Below, in pieces: positions 50,196 through 58,259 of a stretch of DNA of 64,000 nucleotides. The DNA comes from Bacteroidales bacterium (lineage in GTDB: Bacteria; Bacteroidota; Bacteroidia; Bacteroidales; UBA932). How positions within the stretch are numbered: the first letter of the stretch is position 1; every line of letters starts with the position of its first letter. The notes beneath the pieces were generated by a model. It saw only the letters and a program-made list of their open reading frames with translations. It was not told where the DNA came from and ran no database searches. The stretch covers positions 1-64,000 of the forward strand of contig JAFXUS010000018.1 in the NCBI GenBank assembly GCA_017535125.1, in the 5' to 3' direction. The translations under genes were made by a program, and so were the position numbers.

Positions 50196-51128
50196 TTATA
50201 GTTTCACGAAGAGCCAGCCGTAGTAGCCGAAGAAGAGCAGGAGCATCAGGATGGCCTCCCAACGGTCGATCTGGTTGCGCTTGCCCGTGTAGGTCCACAG
50301 CCAGACAAGAATGGCGCTGAGCAGCAGGACGCCCAGGTCCACCCAGGTCAGGGCGAAGGTCGAGATCGGGATGACCAGGGAAGAGGTGCCCAGGATAAGC
50401 AGGATATTGAACACGTTGGATCCCAGGACGTTGCCCAGGGCCAGCTGGTCTTTCTTCTTGGCCGCCGCCACGATGCAGGTCGCGAGTTCCGGGAAGGAAG
50501 TTCCGCCTGCGAGCAGCGTGATGGCGATGAATTTGTCGGATACGCCCACGGCGCGGGCGATGTCCGTCGCGTTGTTCACGAAGAGCTGGCCGCCGAACAC
50601 CAGGCCGGCCAGACCGGCCAGCACCAGTACGATGGCAAGTCCCAGGCTTTTGACTTTCTCCTCGACCGTTTCATCGGCGCCCTTGTCCGACTTGAAGCAG
50701 TACACCATATACGCCACGAACACGAGCAGGAACGCCACGCCTTCCCAGAAGGCGATCTTCTGGCCCGTCAGGGCGAAAGCGGCGAACAGGAAGGTCACCA
50801 GCAGGGTGATCGGAATGTCTCGCCGGCTGTTGGAGCGGGTCACGGCCACCGGAGCGATGGCTGCTGTCAGACCCAGGATGAGCAGGGTATTGAAGATGTT
50901 GGAACCCACCACGTTACCCACGGAAATGTCGGCGTTGCCCTGCAGGGCGCCGGTCAGGCTCACGACCAGTTCCGGGCAGCTGGTGCCGAAACCCACGATC
51001 GTGAGGCCAATCACAAATTCGCTGATGCCTGCCTTGCGGGCGATGGCGGACGCGCCGTCCACCAGCCAGTCCGCGCCGAAGACGATCAGCGCGAGTCCCA
51101 CCAGCAGCAATACAATATTCAGAATCAT
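50196..51128 (-). CDS. Calcium/sodium antiporter family protein (YrbG-like)
   Basis: CaCA-superfamily membrane protein, 310 aa from ATG 51128. Two inverted alpha repeats are visible: VIGLTIVGFGTSCPELVVSL with GNVVGSNIFNTLLILG, and FIAITLLAGGTSFPELATCI with GNVLGSNVFNILLILG; ten hydrophobic helices in all. Acidic residues in both SCPEL/SFPEL motifs bind cation. The start overlaps the rlmD stop (ATGA), and the stop is 10 bp before the cysteate synthase start. Confidence 0.92.
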   Translation of the reverse strand: MILNIVLLLVGLALIVFGADWLVDGASAIARKAGISEFVIGLTIVGFGTSCPELVVSLTGALQGNADISVGNVVGSNIFNTLLILGLTAAIAPVAVTRSNSRRDIPITLLVTFLFAAFALTGQKIAFWEGVAFLLVFVAYMVYCFKSDKGADETVEEKVKSLGLAIVLVLAGLAGLVFGGQLFVNNATDIARAVGVSDKFIAITLLAGGTSFPELATCIVAAAKKKDQLALGNVLGSNVFNILLILGTSSLVIPISTFALTWVDLGVLLLSAILVWLWTYTGKRNQIDRWEAILMLLLFFGYYGWLFVKL

Positions 51129-52546
51129 TCTTCCGTCTCCTTTTCTCTCCGGTCCAGGCGGCACACGTTCTCCACGTGGAAGGTGTGGGGGAACATGTCC
51201 ACAGGCTGGACAGCCGTAATCTTGTAGTCTTCGCTCATCATTTCCATATCCCGCGCCTGCGTGGCCGGGTTGCAGCTCACATAGACGATGCGCTCGGGAG
51301 CGGCCTGCAGGATGGTTTTCACCACGTCGGGATGCATGCCCGCGCGCGGCGGATCCACGATGATCACGTCCGGACGCTCGTGCTTCTCGACGAAGTCCGC
51401 CGTCAGGATGTCCTTCATGTCGCCGGCGTAGAATTCGCAGTTCGTGATGCCGTTGCCTTCCGCATTGACTTTCGCGTCCTCGATAGCCTCGGGCACGTAT
51501 TCGATGCCGATCACGTGCTTCGCGCCGCGCGACACGAACTGTGCGATGGTGCCGGTACCCGTATAAAGGTCATAGACCAGCTCGTTTCCCGTCAGGGCCG
51601 CGAATTCGCGCGCCACCGTATAGAGTTTGTGGGCCTGGCCCGTGTTGGTCTGGTAGAAAGACTTGGGGCCGATCTTGAAGCGCAGTCCTTCCATTTCTTC
51701 ATAGATGGCCGCTTCGCCGCTGTGCAGGATGCAGGTCTGGTCGCCGATAGTGTCGTTCTTCTTGCCGTTGATGACGTAGTAGAGCGAGCTGATCTGCGGG
51801 AATTCTTTCGCCACGGCATCCAGCAGGGGAGCACGCAGCGGAAAATCCTCGCCGAAACAGACGATGACCATCACCGCGCCGGCGTCCGTCGTGCGGACGA
51901 ACATGTTGCGCAGCTGCCCGCGGTTCTCGCGGATGTCGTAGAAGGAGATGCCGTTGTCCAGGCAGAACTTCTTGATGAACAAGCGGATGGCGTTGGTCGG
52001 TTCGGGCTGCAGGTGGCAGCGCTCGATGTCCAGCACCTTGTCGAAATATTTCCCGACATGGAAGCCCAGGCCGGGGCCGACAGGAACGCCGGCGGCGATC
52101 TCCTCCGAGGTCATCCAACGCTTGTTGGATGCGGAGAATTCGAGTTTGTTGCGGTAGTAGCGGGTCTTGTCGGAGCCCAGGATGGGGCGGAACTCCGGCA
52201 CCTCCAGGTGGCCGATGCGGGTCAGCTGGTCATAGACCTGGCGCTGTTTCGCGGCCAGCTGGATTTCGTAGGGGAGGGGCTGCCAGCGGCATCCGCCGCA
52301 CACGGTAAAATGCTCGCAAAACGGCTCCAGGCGCTGCTCCGAAGGCTTTACGATCTTGATGATCTGACCTTCCAGCCAGGCCTTCTTCTTGCGGACCACG
52401 CGCACATTCACCACGTCGCCCGGCACGGCGAAGCCCACGAACACCACCTGCCCCTCCGGCGTGTGGGCAATCGCCTTGCCCTCCGCCGCCACCGCTTCGA
52501 TGACGAGGTTCTCCAGAACAATATCCAGCTTGCTGTGTCGTGCCAT
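51125..52546 (-). CDS. rlmD: 23S rRNA (uracil-C5) methyltransferase, RlmD/RumA family
   Basis: 473 aa from ATG 52546. The TRAM domain is at 1-65 and the iron-sulfur cysteines lie in CEHFTVCGGC plus a later Cys in IERCHL. The SAM domain has YDLYTGTGTIAQF, GIEYVPEAIEDA and DPPRAGMH, and the catalytic Cys is in YVSCNPATQARD. The open frame begins at 52567, but the promoter puts transcription start close to that point, so the later ATG is chosen. RlmC or RlmD site preference is not readable. Confidence 0.92.
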   Translation of the reverse strand: MARHSKLDIVLENLVIEAVAAEGKAIAHTPEGQVVFVGFAVPGDVVNVRVVRKKKAWLEGQIIKIVKPSEQRLEPFCEHFTVCGGCRWQPLPYEIQLAAKQRQVYDQLTRIGHLEVPEFRPILGSDKTRYYRNKLEFSASNKRWMTSEEIAAGVPVGPGLGFHVGKYFDKVLDIERCHLQPEPTNAIRLFIKKFCLDNGISFYDIRENRGQLRNMFVRTTDAGAVMVIVCFGEDFPLRAPLLDAVAKEFPQISSLYYVINGKKNDTIGDQTCILHSGEAAIYEEMEGLRFKIGPKSFYQTNTGQAHKLYTVAREFAALTGNELVYDLYTGTGTIAQFVSRGAKHVIGIEYVPEAIEDAKVNAEGNGITNCEFYAGDMKDILTADFVEKHERPDVIIVDPPRAGMHPDVVKTILQAAPERIVYVSCNPATQARDMEMMSEDYKITAVQPVDMFPHTFHVENVCRLDRREKETEE

Positions 52547-52568
52547 GACTCCGGTACAAAATATCATA

Positions 52569-52576
52569 CAAAGATA
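52569..52576 (-). promoter_or_regulatory. -7 box of the rlmD operon
   Basis: TATCTTTG on the minus strand, 22 bp before ATG 52546. It rules out the ATG at 52567 as an efficiently used start. Confidence 0.6.
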
Positions 52577-52599
52577 ACATTTTTATCGACCGTTTCAAT

Positions 52600-52607
52600 T
52601 ATATTTG
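52600..52607 (+). promoter_or_regulatory. -7 box of the DUF3089-PAP2 gene
   Basis: TATATTTG, consensus, 19 bp before ATG 52627; divergent from the rlmD promoter. Confidence 0.6.
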
Positions 52608-52626
52608 TAGAACAAACTATCGCCTT

Positions 52627-54234
52627 ATGACACCACACAGATTCCTGACACTGTTTTCCTTATTGGTCATTTTCAGTCCCGCAACGTTTGCGGCGGGGAA
52701 GAAGGTGGCGACCTTCGTGCCGAAGGCGCCGGATTACGCGGATGCCACGATGTGGTATACCGTGGACGGAGACCCCGACGGGACGGGAGCGGACGTCTTC
52801 TACCTCGTGTCCACCTGGGAGGAGGACTGGACGGACAAGCGGGGTCGCGTCTCCCATTATGCGGACGTCTGGAATCCCGTGCACCGCGAGCGGATGGGGC
52901 GTGAGATGAGCGGCGTGGCGGCCTACATGGCGCCCGGGAACCGCTTTTGGGCGCCTTTCTACCGCCATACGACCATGGAAGCCTTCCTGACCCGGGACGA
53001 AGCCATCATCCACGAACGGGCGCGCCTCGCGATGGACGACGTCCGTGCGGCCTTCGACGCGTTCCTGAAGATGCGCGACAGCAGCCGCCCGCTCATCATC
53101 GCGGGCTTCAGCCAGGGCGGCATGGCCGTCGTGGAACTGCTCAAGCACATGGACAACGAGACGTACAAGCAGCTCGCTGCCGCCTACGTGATGGGCTACA
53201 AGGTGACGGCCCGGGATCTCGCTGAATGCAAGCATATCAAGGCCGCAGAGGGGGCGTCCGACCTGGGCGTGACCATCTGCTACAACACCGTCAAGGACGT
53301 GAAATACGTCCAGTCCGTCATCGCAGACACGCAGTTTGCCATCAACCCGGTGAACTGGCGCACGGACGCCACCCCGGCCGTCCTGTACGATACTGTCACC
53401 GTGACCCTGGCCCCGGCTTACCACGCCCTCGTGGTCACGGGCTATCCCGGCACGGAATACAAGCCCTACAAGGGGCTGATCAACGTGGGCGACCTCCACA
53501 GCGCCGAGCCGTGGCTCTACAGTGACTGCATCCGGGAGAACATGGCCCTGCGCGCCGCGGAATGGCGCCGCCTGAAGAGCCCCGTGCAGCCCTATTTCAC
53601 CGTAGATCAGCTCCCTGACCTCATAGCGTGCCTGCCCGCGCCGCCCGACACGCTCAGCAACCAGTTCGGCTACGACATCCAGCGCTACTTCTGGGGCAAG
53701 ACCCAGCGCATCGACGAGGCCCGGGTCGAGATGGTCAAGGGCGACGCCGTCTGGGGCTACCAGCCGCTGCTGGACCAGTTCGCCGAAGCCTTCGGGCTCC
53801 GGGTCAATCCGGAAGACACGCCGGAGATCTGGCGCCTGATGGAGACCGCGCTCACCACCACCGACCAGATGCGCGTGCAGCCCAAGGCCTACTACCATCG
53901 CAAGCGCCCCTTCGAGCGCTTCGGCGAGCCCACGCTGACCGGCGAGGATGACGAGCTGCGCGGGGAGGGGAGTTACCCTTCGGGCCACACCATGCGCGGC
54001 TGGTCAGCCGCCATGCTCCTGGCCGAGATCAACCCTGCGGCCGCCAACGCCATCTATGCGCGCGGCTGGCTCTACGGCGAGAACCGCGTCATCGCCGGCG
54101 CGCACTGGCAGAGCGACGTGGATGCCAGCCGCGTGGCCGCCAGCATCGGCGTTGCGGCCCTGCACACCAGCCCCGAATTCCTCGCACAGCTGGCCCGCGC
54201 ACAGGAAGAATGCCGGCGGCTGCTGGGAAAATAG
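52627..54234 (+). CDS. Exported fusion of a DUF3089 alpha/beta-hydrolase and a class A PAP2 acid phosphatase
   Basis: 535 aa with a signal peptide (to about 22). Residues about 25-320 match DUF3089, a lipase-like fold with nucleophile Ser162 in IAGFSQGGMAV and TGYPGTEYKPYKGLINVGDLH split around 280-300. Residues about 330-530 are a PAP2 phosphatase with all three motifs: KAYYHRKRP (420-428), YPSGHT with His454, and R487...H493xxxD497 in GENRVIAGAHWQSD. Both active sites look intact, so the protein may remove an acyl group and a phosphate from one substrate outside the cytoplasm (inference). Confidence 0.85.
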   Translation: MTPHRFLTLFSLLVIFSPATFAAGKKVATFVPKAPDYADATMWYTVDGDPDGTGADVFYLVSTWEEDWTDKRGRVSHYADVWNPVHRERMGREMSGVAAYMAPGNRFWAPFYRHTTMEAFLTRDEAIIHERARLAMDDVRAAFDAFLKMRDSSRPLIIAGFSQGGMAVVELLKHMDNETYKQLAAAYVMGYKVTARDLAECKHIKAAEGASDLGVTICYNTVKDVKYVQSVIADTQFAINPVNWRTDATPAVLYDTVTVTLAPAYHALVVTGYPGTEYKPYKGLINVGDLHSAEPWLYSDCIRENMALRAAEWRRLKSPVQPYFTVDQLPDLIACLPAPPDTLSNQFGYDIQRYFWGKTQRIDEARVEMVKGDAVWGYQPLLDQFAEAFGLRVNPEDTPEIWRLMETALTTTDQMRVQPKAYYHRKRPFERFGEPTLTGEDDELRGEGSYPSGHTMRGWSAAMLLAEINPAAANAIYARGWLYGENRVIAGAHWQSDVDASRVAASIGVAALHTSPEFLAQLARAQEECRRLLGK

Positions 54235-54247
54235 ATTTAAGAACGCC

Positions 54248-54928
54248 ATGTCCATCTTCCTGAAACAGACGGATCTCGCCGCACGGCACCGGGTGGACAG
54301 CCCGGAAGCGCTGATCGCTGCCGTCCGCGCCTGCGGCATCGTTCCCTTCTTCGAAAACCCCATCCCATGCTTTTCCATCGAGGAAATGACCCCGCGGGAA
54401 TACTGGTTCGACGGGGAAGAAGAGACACTCGGTCCTTGGGACTGGAAGATTGACGCAGTCCAGACGGGGGAGATCGCCTACGGCAAATTCCTCTGCGGCG
54501 GCAAGGCCGCCTTCGCCACGGCGGACTGCTACCGCGACCTGCTGAACTGGCGGCGCGCGCAGCCGAAATATGCCCTCCGGCCAGGCGACCGGCAGGCATA
54601 CGAAGCCATCTGCAACGCCGGCAGCCTCACGACCCGCGAACTGCGCCGCATCTGCGGTCTGAAAAAGGCCCAGATGGACGCCATCGCCACCCGGCTGGAG
54701 CAGCAGACCCGTCTGGTCATCGGCGACTTCGAACGCGTCTATAAAGGGCAGTTCCTCGAATACAGCGGCTGGCAGCTCGCCTCGCTCTGCCGCCCGGAAG
54801 ACCTCTTCGAATACGACCTGGACGCTCCCTTCCGCAGCCCGGCGGAGTCCTACACCCGCCTCGCCGCCCGCATCCGCCAAACAGCCCCGGACGCCACTGA
54901 CAGCCAGATCAAACAGCTTCTGCAATAA
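54248..54928 (+). CDS. Uncharacterised protein, possibly AlkZ-related winged-helix
   Basis: 226 aa from ATG 54248, 13 bp after the fusion gene. No signal peptide. The N-terminal half is rich in aromatic and acidic residues (REYWFDGEEETLGPWDWKID). The C-terminal half has LTTRELRRICGLKKAQMDAI (about 125-145), which reads like a winged helix, then RLVIGDFERVYKGQFLEYSGW. This resembles proteins annotated AlkZ-related, but the similarity is weak. The function is unknown; structured element B follows directly after it. Confidence 0.6.
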   Translation: MSIFLKQTDLAARHRVDSPEALIAAVRACGIVPFFENPIPCFSIEEMTPREYWFDGEEETLGPWDWKIDAVQTGEIAYGKFLCGGKAAFATADCYRDLLNWRRAQPKYALRPGDRQAYEAICNAGSLTTRELRRICGLKKAQMDAIATRLEQQTRLVIGDFERVYKGQFLEYSGWQLASLCRPEDLFEYDLDAPFRSPAESYTRLAARIRQTAPDATDSQIKQLLQ

Positions 54929-54932
54929 AACA

Positions 54933-55095
54933 GCAGCGACCGGCGCGTGAGGCGTGCGCGGCCTGCGCACGTTGGCCTGTGCTGTCGGGGGCCGTGCGTG
55001 GGGTGCGGGAGGAACGGTTGCTGCAAAAACAGAGAAGCCACAGACGGACAGGGATGCCCGGTAAGCGGGAAGCGTCCGGGCGCCCTGTCCGTCTG
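54933..55095 (+). other. Two-domain structured intergenic element, copy B
   Basis: Domain 1 (54933-55024): 10-bp outer stem gcagcgaccg/cggttgctgc with one G-T wobble, the conserved hairpin gtgcgc...gcgcac (54954-54970) and the G-rich stretch shared with copy A. Domain 2 (55041-55095): 13-bp perfect stem (55041-55053 with 55083-55095) and an inner gcccgg/ccgggc stem. Domain sizes (92, 16 and 55 bases) nearly equal those of copy A (93, 19 and 58). It fills the space between convergent genes. Confidence 0.7.
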
Positions 55096-55102
55096 GCGTA
55101 AA

Positions 55103-55924
55103 CTATTTCGGAGGATTCTTGATGGGAAGGCGCTGGGCATGGCCGGGCTCGATGGTCATGTAGGCCGCCCGGATATCCTTGGGCTCGATCTTGACCTCCC
55201 GGTTCACCGGCCGGTTCTCGTCCGACAGACGATGCGAAAACAGCCAGTCGTACGCCTGCTTCAGCAGAAAGACCCGCGCCAGAATCGAATGGTCGCAGCC
55301 CGTCAGCCAGGTAAACTGCAGGCGCCCGGACACCCCGGCCCTGGCCATCTTCTCCACGATGGTCGAAGAGAACGAAAGGGAAGTCACCGTGTCGCTCGTA
55401 CCGTGCAGAATCCACAACGGAACGCCGCCCAGCGGCTCCACCTCGCCCGTATAACCCCCGCACATCGCAATGGCGGCCGCCACGCGGTCCGGATAGGCCG
55501 CGGCGAACTTAAACGTGCCCCAGCCGCCCATGCTGATGCCGAAACAATACAGCCGGTCGGGATCGTGGCGATAGCGGCTCATCACCCAGTTGACCACATG
55601 CATCAGCCGCTCGGCGTTCCAGCCGCCCGTCGTATTGCACTGCGGGCAGATCACCAGCGCATCAATCTTCTGGCCGCGCCGCAGCGCGTCCACGCAACCA
55701 TACTTCGTGATTGTGCTCAACGAACTGCCGGCGAGACTCTTGCCATGCAGGCAGAGCAGGATGGGAAGGGGCTCCTCGGACGTCTCGTAAGAGTCCGGAA
55801 CGTAGAGCAGGAAATTATAGCCGTTTTTGACCGAATCCCGGTAAGCATAGAGATTATCCGCCTGCAGGCGGGAAGCCGCAAGAATCGACACGAAAAAGGC
55901 CAATATGAGCGTATATCTCTTCAC
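55103..55924 (-). CDS. Exported alpha/beta-hydrolase (esterase, PHB-depolymerase-like)
   Basis: 273 aa with signal peptide (to about 22). The fold shows LLCLHGKSLAGSS (oxyanion region), the nucleophile Ser in CFGISMGGWGTF, an Asp in LHGTSDTVTSL and a His in GCDHSILARVF, so a full triad is present. Related proteins are feruloyl or acetyl esterases and carbohydrate esterases in Bacteroidetes. It ends 1 bp before the cell-wall hydrolase gene's stop region begins, in the same direction. The substrate is unknown. Confidence 0.82.
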   Translation of the reverse strand: MKRYTLILAFFVSILAASRLQADNLYAYRDSVKNGYNFLLYVPDSYETSEEPLPILLCLHGKSLAGSSLSTITKYGCVDALRRGQKIDALVICPQCNTTGGWNAERLMHVVNWVMSRYRHDPDRLYCFGISMGGWGTFKFAAAYPDRVAAAIAMCGGYTGEVEPLGGVPLWILHGTSDTVTSLSFSSTIVEKMARAGVSGRLQFTWLTGCDHSILARVFLLKQAYDWLFSHRLSDENRPVNREVKIEPKDIRAAYMTIEPGHAQRLPIKNPPK

Positions 55925-55925
55925 T

Positions 55926-56936
55926 TTAGCGGACGCGGAGCTTCTTGCCGAGACGCAAGGTGGATTTTTCAGTAATGCCGTTCAGATAACAAAGGTTCTT
56001 GACCGTCGTCCCGTATTTGCGCGCCAGCGCGTAGAGCGTGTCGCCGGAAACGATGGTATGATACACCGCCGAACCGTCGTCAGGCGGGGGAGGCGCCGTC
56101 GCGGAGCTGCCGGAAGAGGAAGAAGAGCTCTTCTTCGCCGGCTCCGCCGTACTCTCCTTGAGGATGGGGATCCGCACGGCAGAAGGCGTCACGGCATGCC
56201 AGGAGCCGCCTTCCGCCAGCACCAGCCGCTCTTTCGCATCGGGAACGGACAGGCCGCCGAGCGAATCGACCACCGCCCAGGTACCGTCCGCAAACAGGAT
56301 GACGCGACGGTCGGCAGGGGAGAGGGAGAGCGTATCCGGGACGGCCACGGTATGCGTCAGCATATCCACGAGCGAGGCCACGGCCGACGAATCCGCCTGC
56401 CCGTCCGGAACGAAATCCGGAAGGATGCGGCGTGCGCCGAGGAAACGCTCCTTGTAATAAGTCTCCTTCAAGTTGGAAATGATTACGCCCGTACGGGCGG
56501 CATGGATGAAACTGAAATTGCGCCCGGTGCTGTCCAGGCCGATGAAGATGGCGGCATGCCCCATCTTGCGCTTGTTGGGCCGGGAGGCGAAAATCAAGAT
56601 GTCGCCCTTCTGGAGATCGGACAGATTCCCGATCAACTCGCGGCCATTGCCCGCCTGCGCGGGAACCGTGCGGCCGAGCTCATAGCCGAACTTCTTGAAA
56701 ACGAACTTCGTAAAGCCGGTACAGTCGAACACCTTGGGACCGTTGCCGCCATGCCGATAGGGGGTACCGAGCCAGTTGCGGGCCTCATCGATGATGCGGT
56801 CCGCCAACACGGAGGCCTCGACGCTGACGCTGTCAGCGGAAGAGGACCCACTCGTGGAGGGCTCTTGCGCCCGAGCCGTAAATCCCAGGCATAGGAGGCA
56901 GCCAGTCCAGATGATTGCGAATCTGTGCTTCAGCAT
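55926..56936 (-). CDS. NlpC/P60 cell-wall endopeptidase with C-terminal LysM domain
   Basis: 336 aa with a signal peptide (MLKHRFAIIWTGCLLCLGF, cleaved at ARAQ). The NlpC/P60 catalytic Cys is in KVFDCTGFTKFVF (about 70), His in KMGHAAIFIG (about 126) and a third polar residue in SFIHAARTG. A middle region of about 100 residues has no clear domain. A Ser/Pro linker leads to LysM (YHTIVSGDTLYALARKYGT). It cuts peptide stems of peptidoglycan. Its 5' end overlaps the preceding propeller gene by 104 bp in another frame. Confidence 0.92.
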   Translation of the reverse strand: MLKHRFAIIWTGCLLCLGFTARAQEPSTSGSSSADSVSVEASVLADRIIDEARNWLGTPYRHGGNGPKVFDCTGFTKFVFKKFGYELGRTVPAQAGNGRELIGNLSDLQKGDILIFASRPNKRKMGHAAIFIGLDSTGRNFSFIHAARTGVIISNLKETYYKERFLGARRILPDFVPDGQADSSAVASLVDMLTHTVAVPDTLSLSPADRRVILFADGTWAVVDSLGGLSVPDAKERLVLAEGGSWHAVTPSAVRIPILKESTAEPAKKSSSSSSGSSATAPPPPDDGSAVYHTIVSGDTLYALARKYGTTVKNLCYLNGITEKSTLRLGKKLRVR

Positions 56937-58227
56937 ACTCTACATCAAAAATATCCACGCAGTTGCCCGCGCAATCGCGTGCCTGCGAGGTCGTGAAAAC
57001 ATATTTCCCGTCGCGGGAAATGTCCAGACCGACGGGGTAGGAGTCAGCAGGAATCGTGCCGAGAAGTTTCATCTCCCGGGCGTCCACAATAGCCAGGCAG
57101 CTGCTGAAATTGCAGGCTGCGAAAATATAGTGGCCGTTGGGGGAGGCCTCGATGGTGCGCGCCCCGGCGGGTACCTTGCACGACACCCAGTTCTTGACGG
57201 TCACGGATTTCCGCTTGTCGCCGTCCAATGCGGCAATTTGATCTATAAAATCCTGTAATTCAATGCGTTGAATATACCCCGCATTGTTGATGCTACCATA
57301 CAGGTAGCCGTTCTTGATGATCAGGTGGCGCAGGTTGGGTTTCACGCCCATGGCGCGGCCCAGGTAGCGGTTGGTCGTCAGGTCAATGACGGCGATGCCG
57401 CCACCGCCGCCCATGCAGCCCACGAACAGATAATGATTGTCCGGGGTGAACACCGTCCCGCGCAGGCAGTAGCCGCTGTTGACGTCGCGGTCCACCGATA
57501 CCGTGAGGCTGAAGTTGAGTTTCAGCTGATAATCCACAACCAGACACGCAATGTAGTGCCAGTCAGCGGGTTCGTCGCTGGAAATGTCCAGCAGGCCGAC
57601 GGTATTGTTGCCCCAGTGCGTCACCACCAGGCGGGTGCCGTCGGGGGAGACGGCCACCATCTTGGGCAGGGGACCGGTCTCGAACATGCGGATGATCTCG
57701 TCCGTTTCCGTGTCGATCACGGCCATCGCGGACGGCTCCTGCGCATTGAGATCGAAGTTGCGGCGGTAATACGGCACCCAGAGGTAGCGTCCGCCGTGCG
57801 AAAAGGTGCTTTCGACGGGTTTTCCCGTGAAAGTATCCGTGTCATCATAGTGATGTCCGTACGAAAATAGGCCGCTGGAAGGCGCCCAGAGGGCTTTATC
57901 GTCTTTCGTAAAGCTATGCTTGATGACCTTGATCTTCTCGTTCGTCGCGAAGTCATAGACGACGGTTTTCGCGCCCTCGAGCGAATTCACATAGTATTTC
58001 TTGCCGGACGGATGGATATTGACGGATTTGGGCGAATGAATGTCCCGGTCGAGCGTCTGCGTCTCCGCCAGGTTGAACTGCTGCTTGCGCGTCAAGAAAG
58101 TCACCTTGATCCCGTCACCCGTCCAGCTCGTACCGAAATCCGGATGTACCTCCGGCGGCTGCGCAGCAACGACCGTCGTCGCGAACAACAGCAGGGGAAC
58201 CAGGTAAACCTTCACACTACTTAACAT
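56833..58227 (-). CDS. Exported YVTN-type beta-propeller protein
   Basis: 464 aa from ATG 58227 (MLSSVKVYLVPLLLFATTVV, signal peptide cut near AAQ). Blades repeat the pattern seen in PKSVNIHPSGKKYYVNSLEG, PKMVAVSPDGTRLVVTHWGN, TVFTPDNHYLFVGCMGGGGG and ARTIEASPNGHYIFAACNFS, giving about seven blades. Such proteins are of unknown function, often near surface enzymes. The last 35 residues lie over the signal peptide region of the next gene and may not be part of the propeller fold. Confidence 0.8.
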   Translation of the reverse strand: MLSSVKVYLVPLLLFATTVVAAQPPEVHPDFGTSWTGDGIKVTFLTRKQQFNLAETQTLDRDIHSPKSVNIHPSGKKYYVNSLEGAKTVVYDFATNEKIKVIKHSFTKDDKALWAPSSGLFSYGHHYDDTDTFTGKPVESTFSHGGRYLWVPYYRRNFDLNAQEPSAMAVIDTETDEIIRMFETGPLPKMVAVSPDGTRLVVTHWGNNTVGLLDISSDEPADWHYIACLVVDYQLKLNFSLTVSVDRDVNSGYCLRGTVFTPDNHYLFVGCMGGGGGIAVIDLTTNRYLGRAMGVKPNLRHLIIKNGYLYGSINNAGYIQRIELQDFIDQIAALDGDKRKSVTVKNWVSCKVPAGARTIEASPNGHYIFAACNFSSCLAIVDAREMKLLGTIPADSYPVGLDISRDGKYVFTTSQARDCAGNCVDIFDVEYAEAQIRNHLDWLPPMPGIYGSGARALHEWVLFR

Positions 58228-58259
58228 AATATAAATTGTGTAACAGAAGGGGAAGCGGG

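Noticed and set aside
51168..51187. Possible parS site (tctccacgtggaag) in rlmD
   Set aside because: Only the inner CCACGTGG and nearby A/T bases fit; several outer positions differ from TGTTTCACGTGAAACA and the bases are explained by the coding sequence FHVEN.
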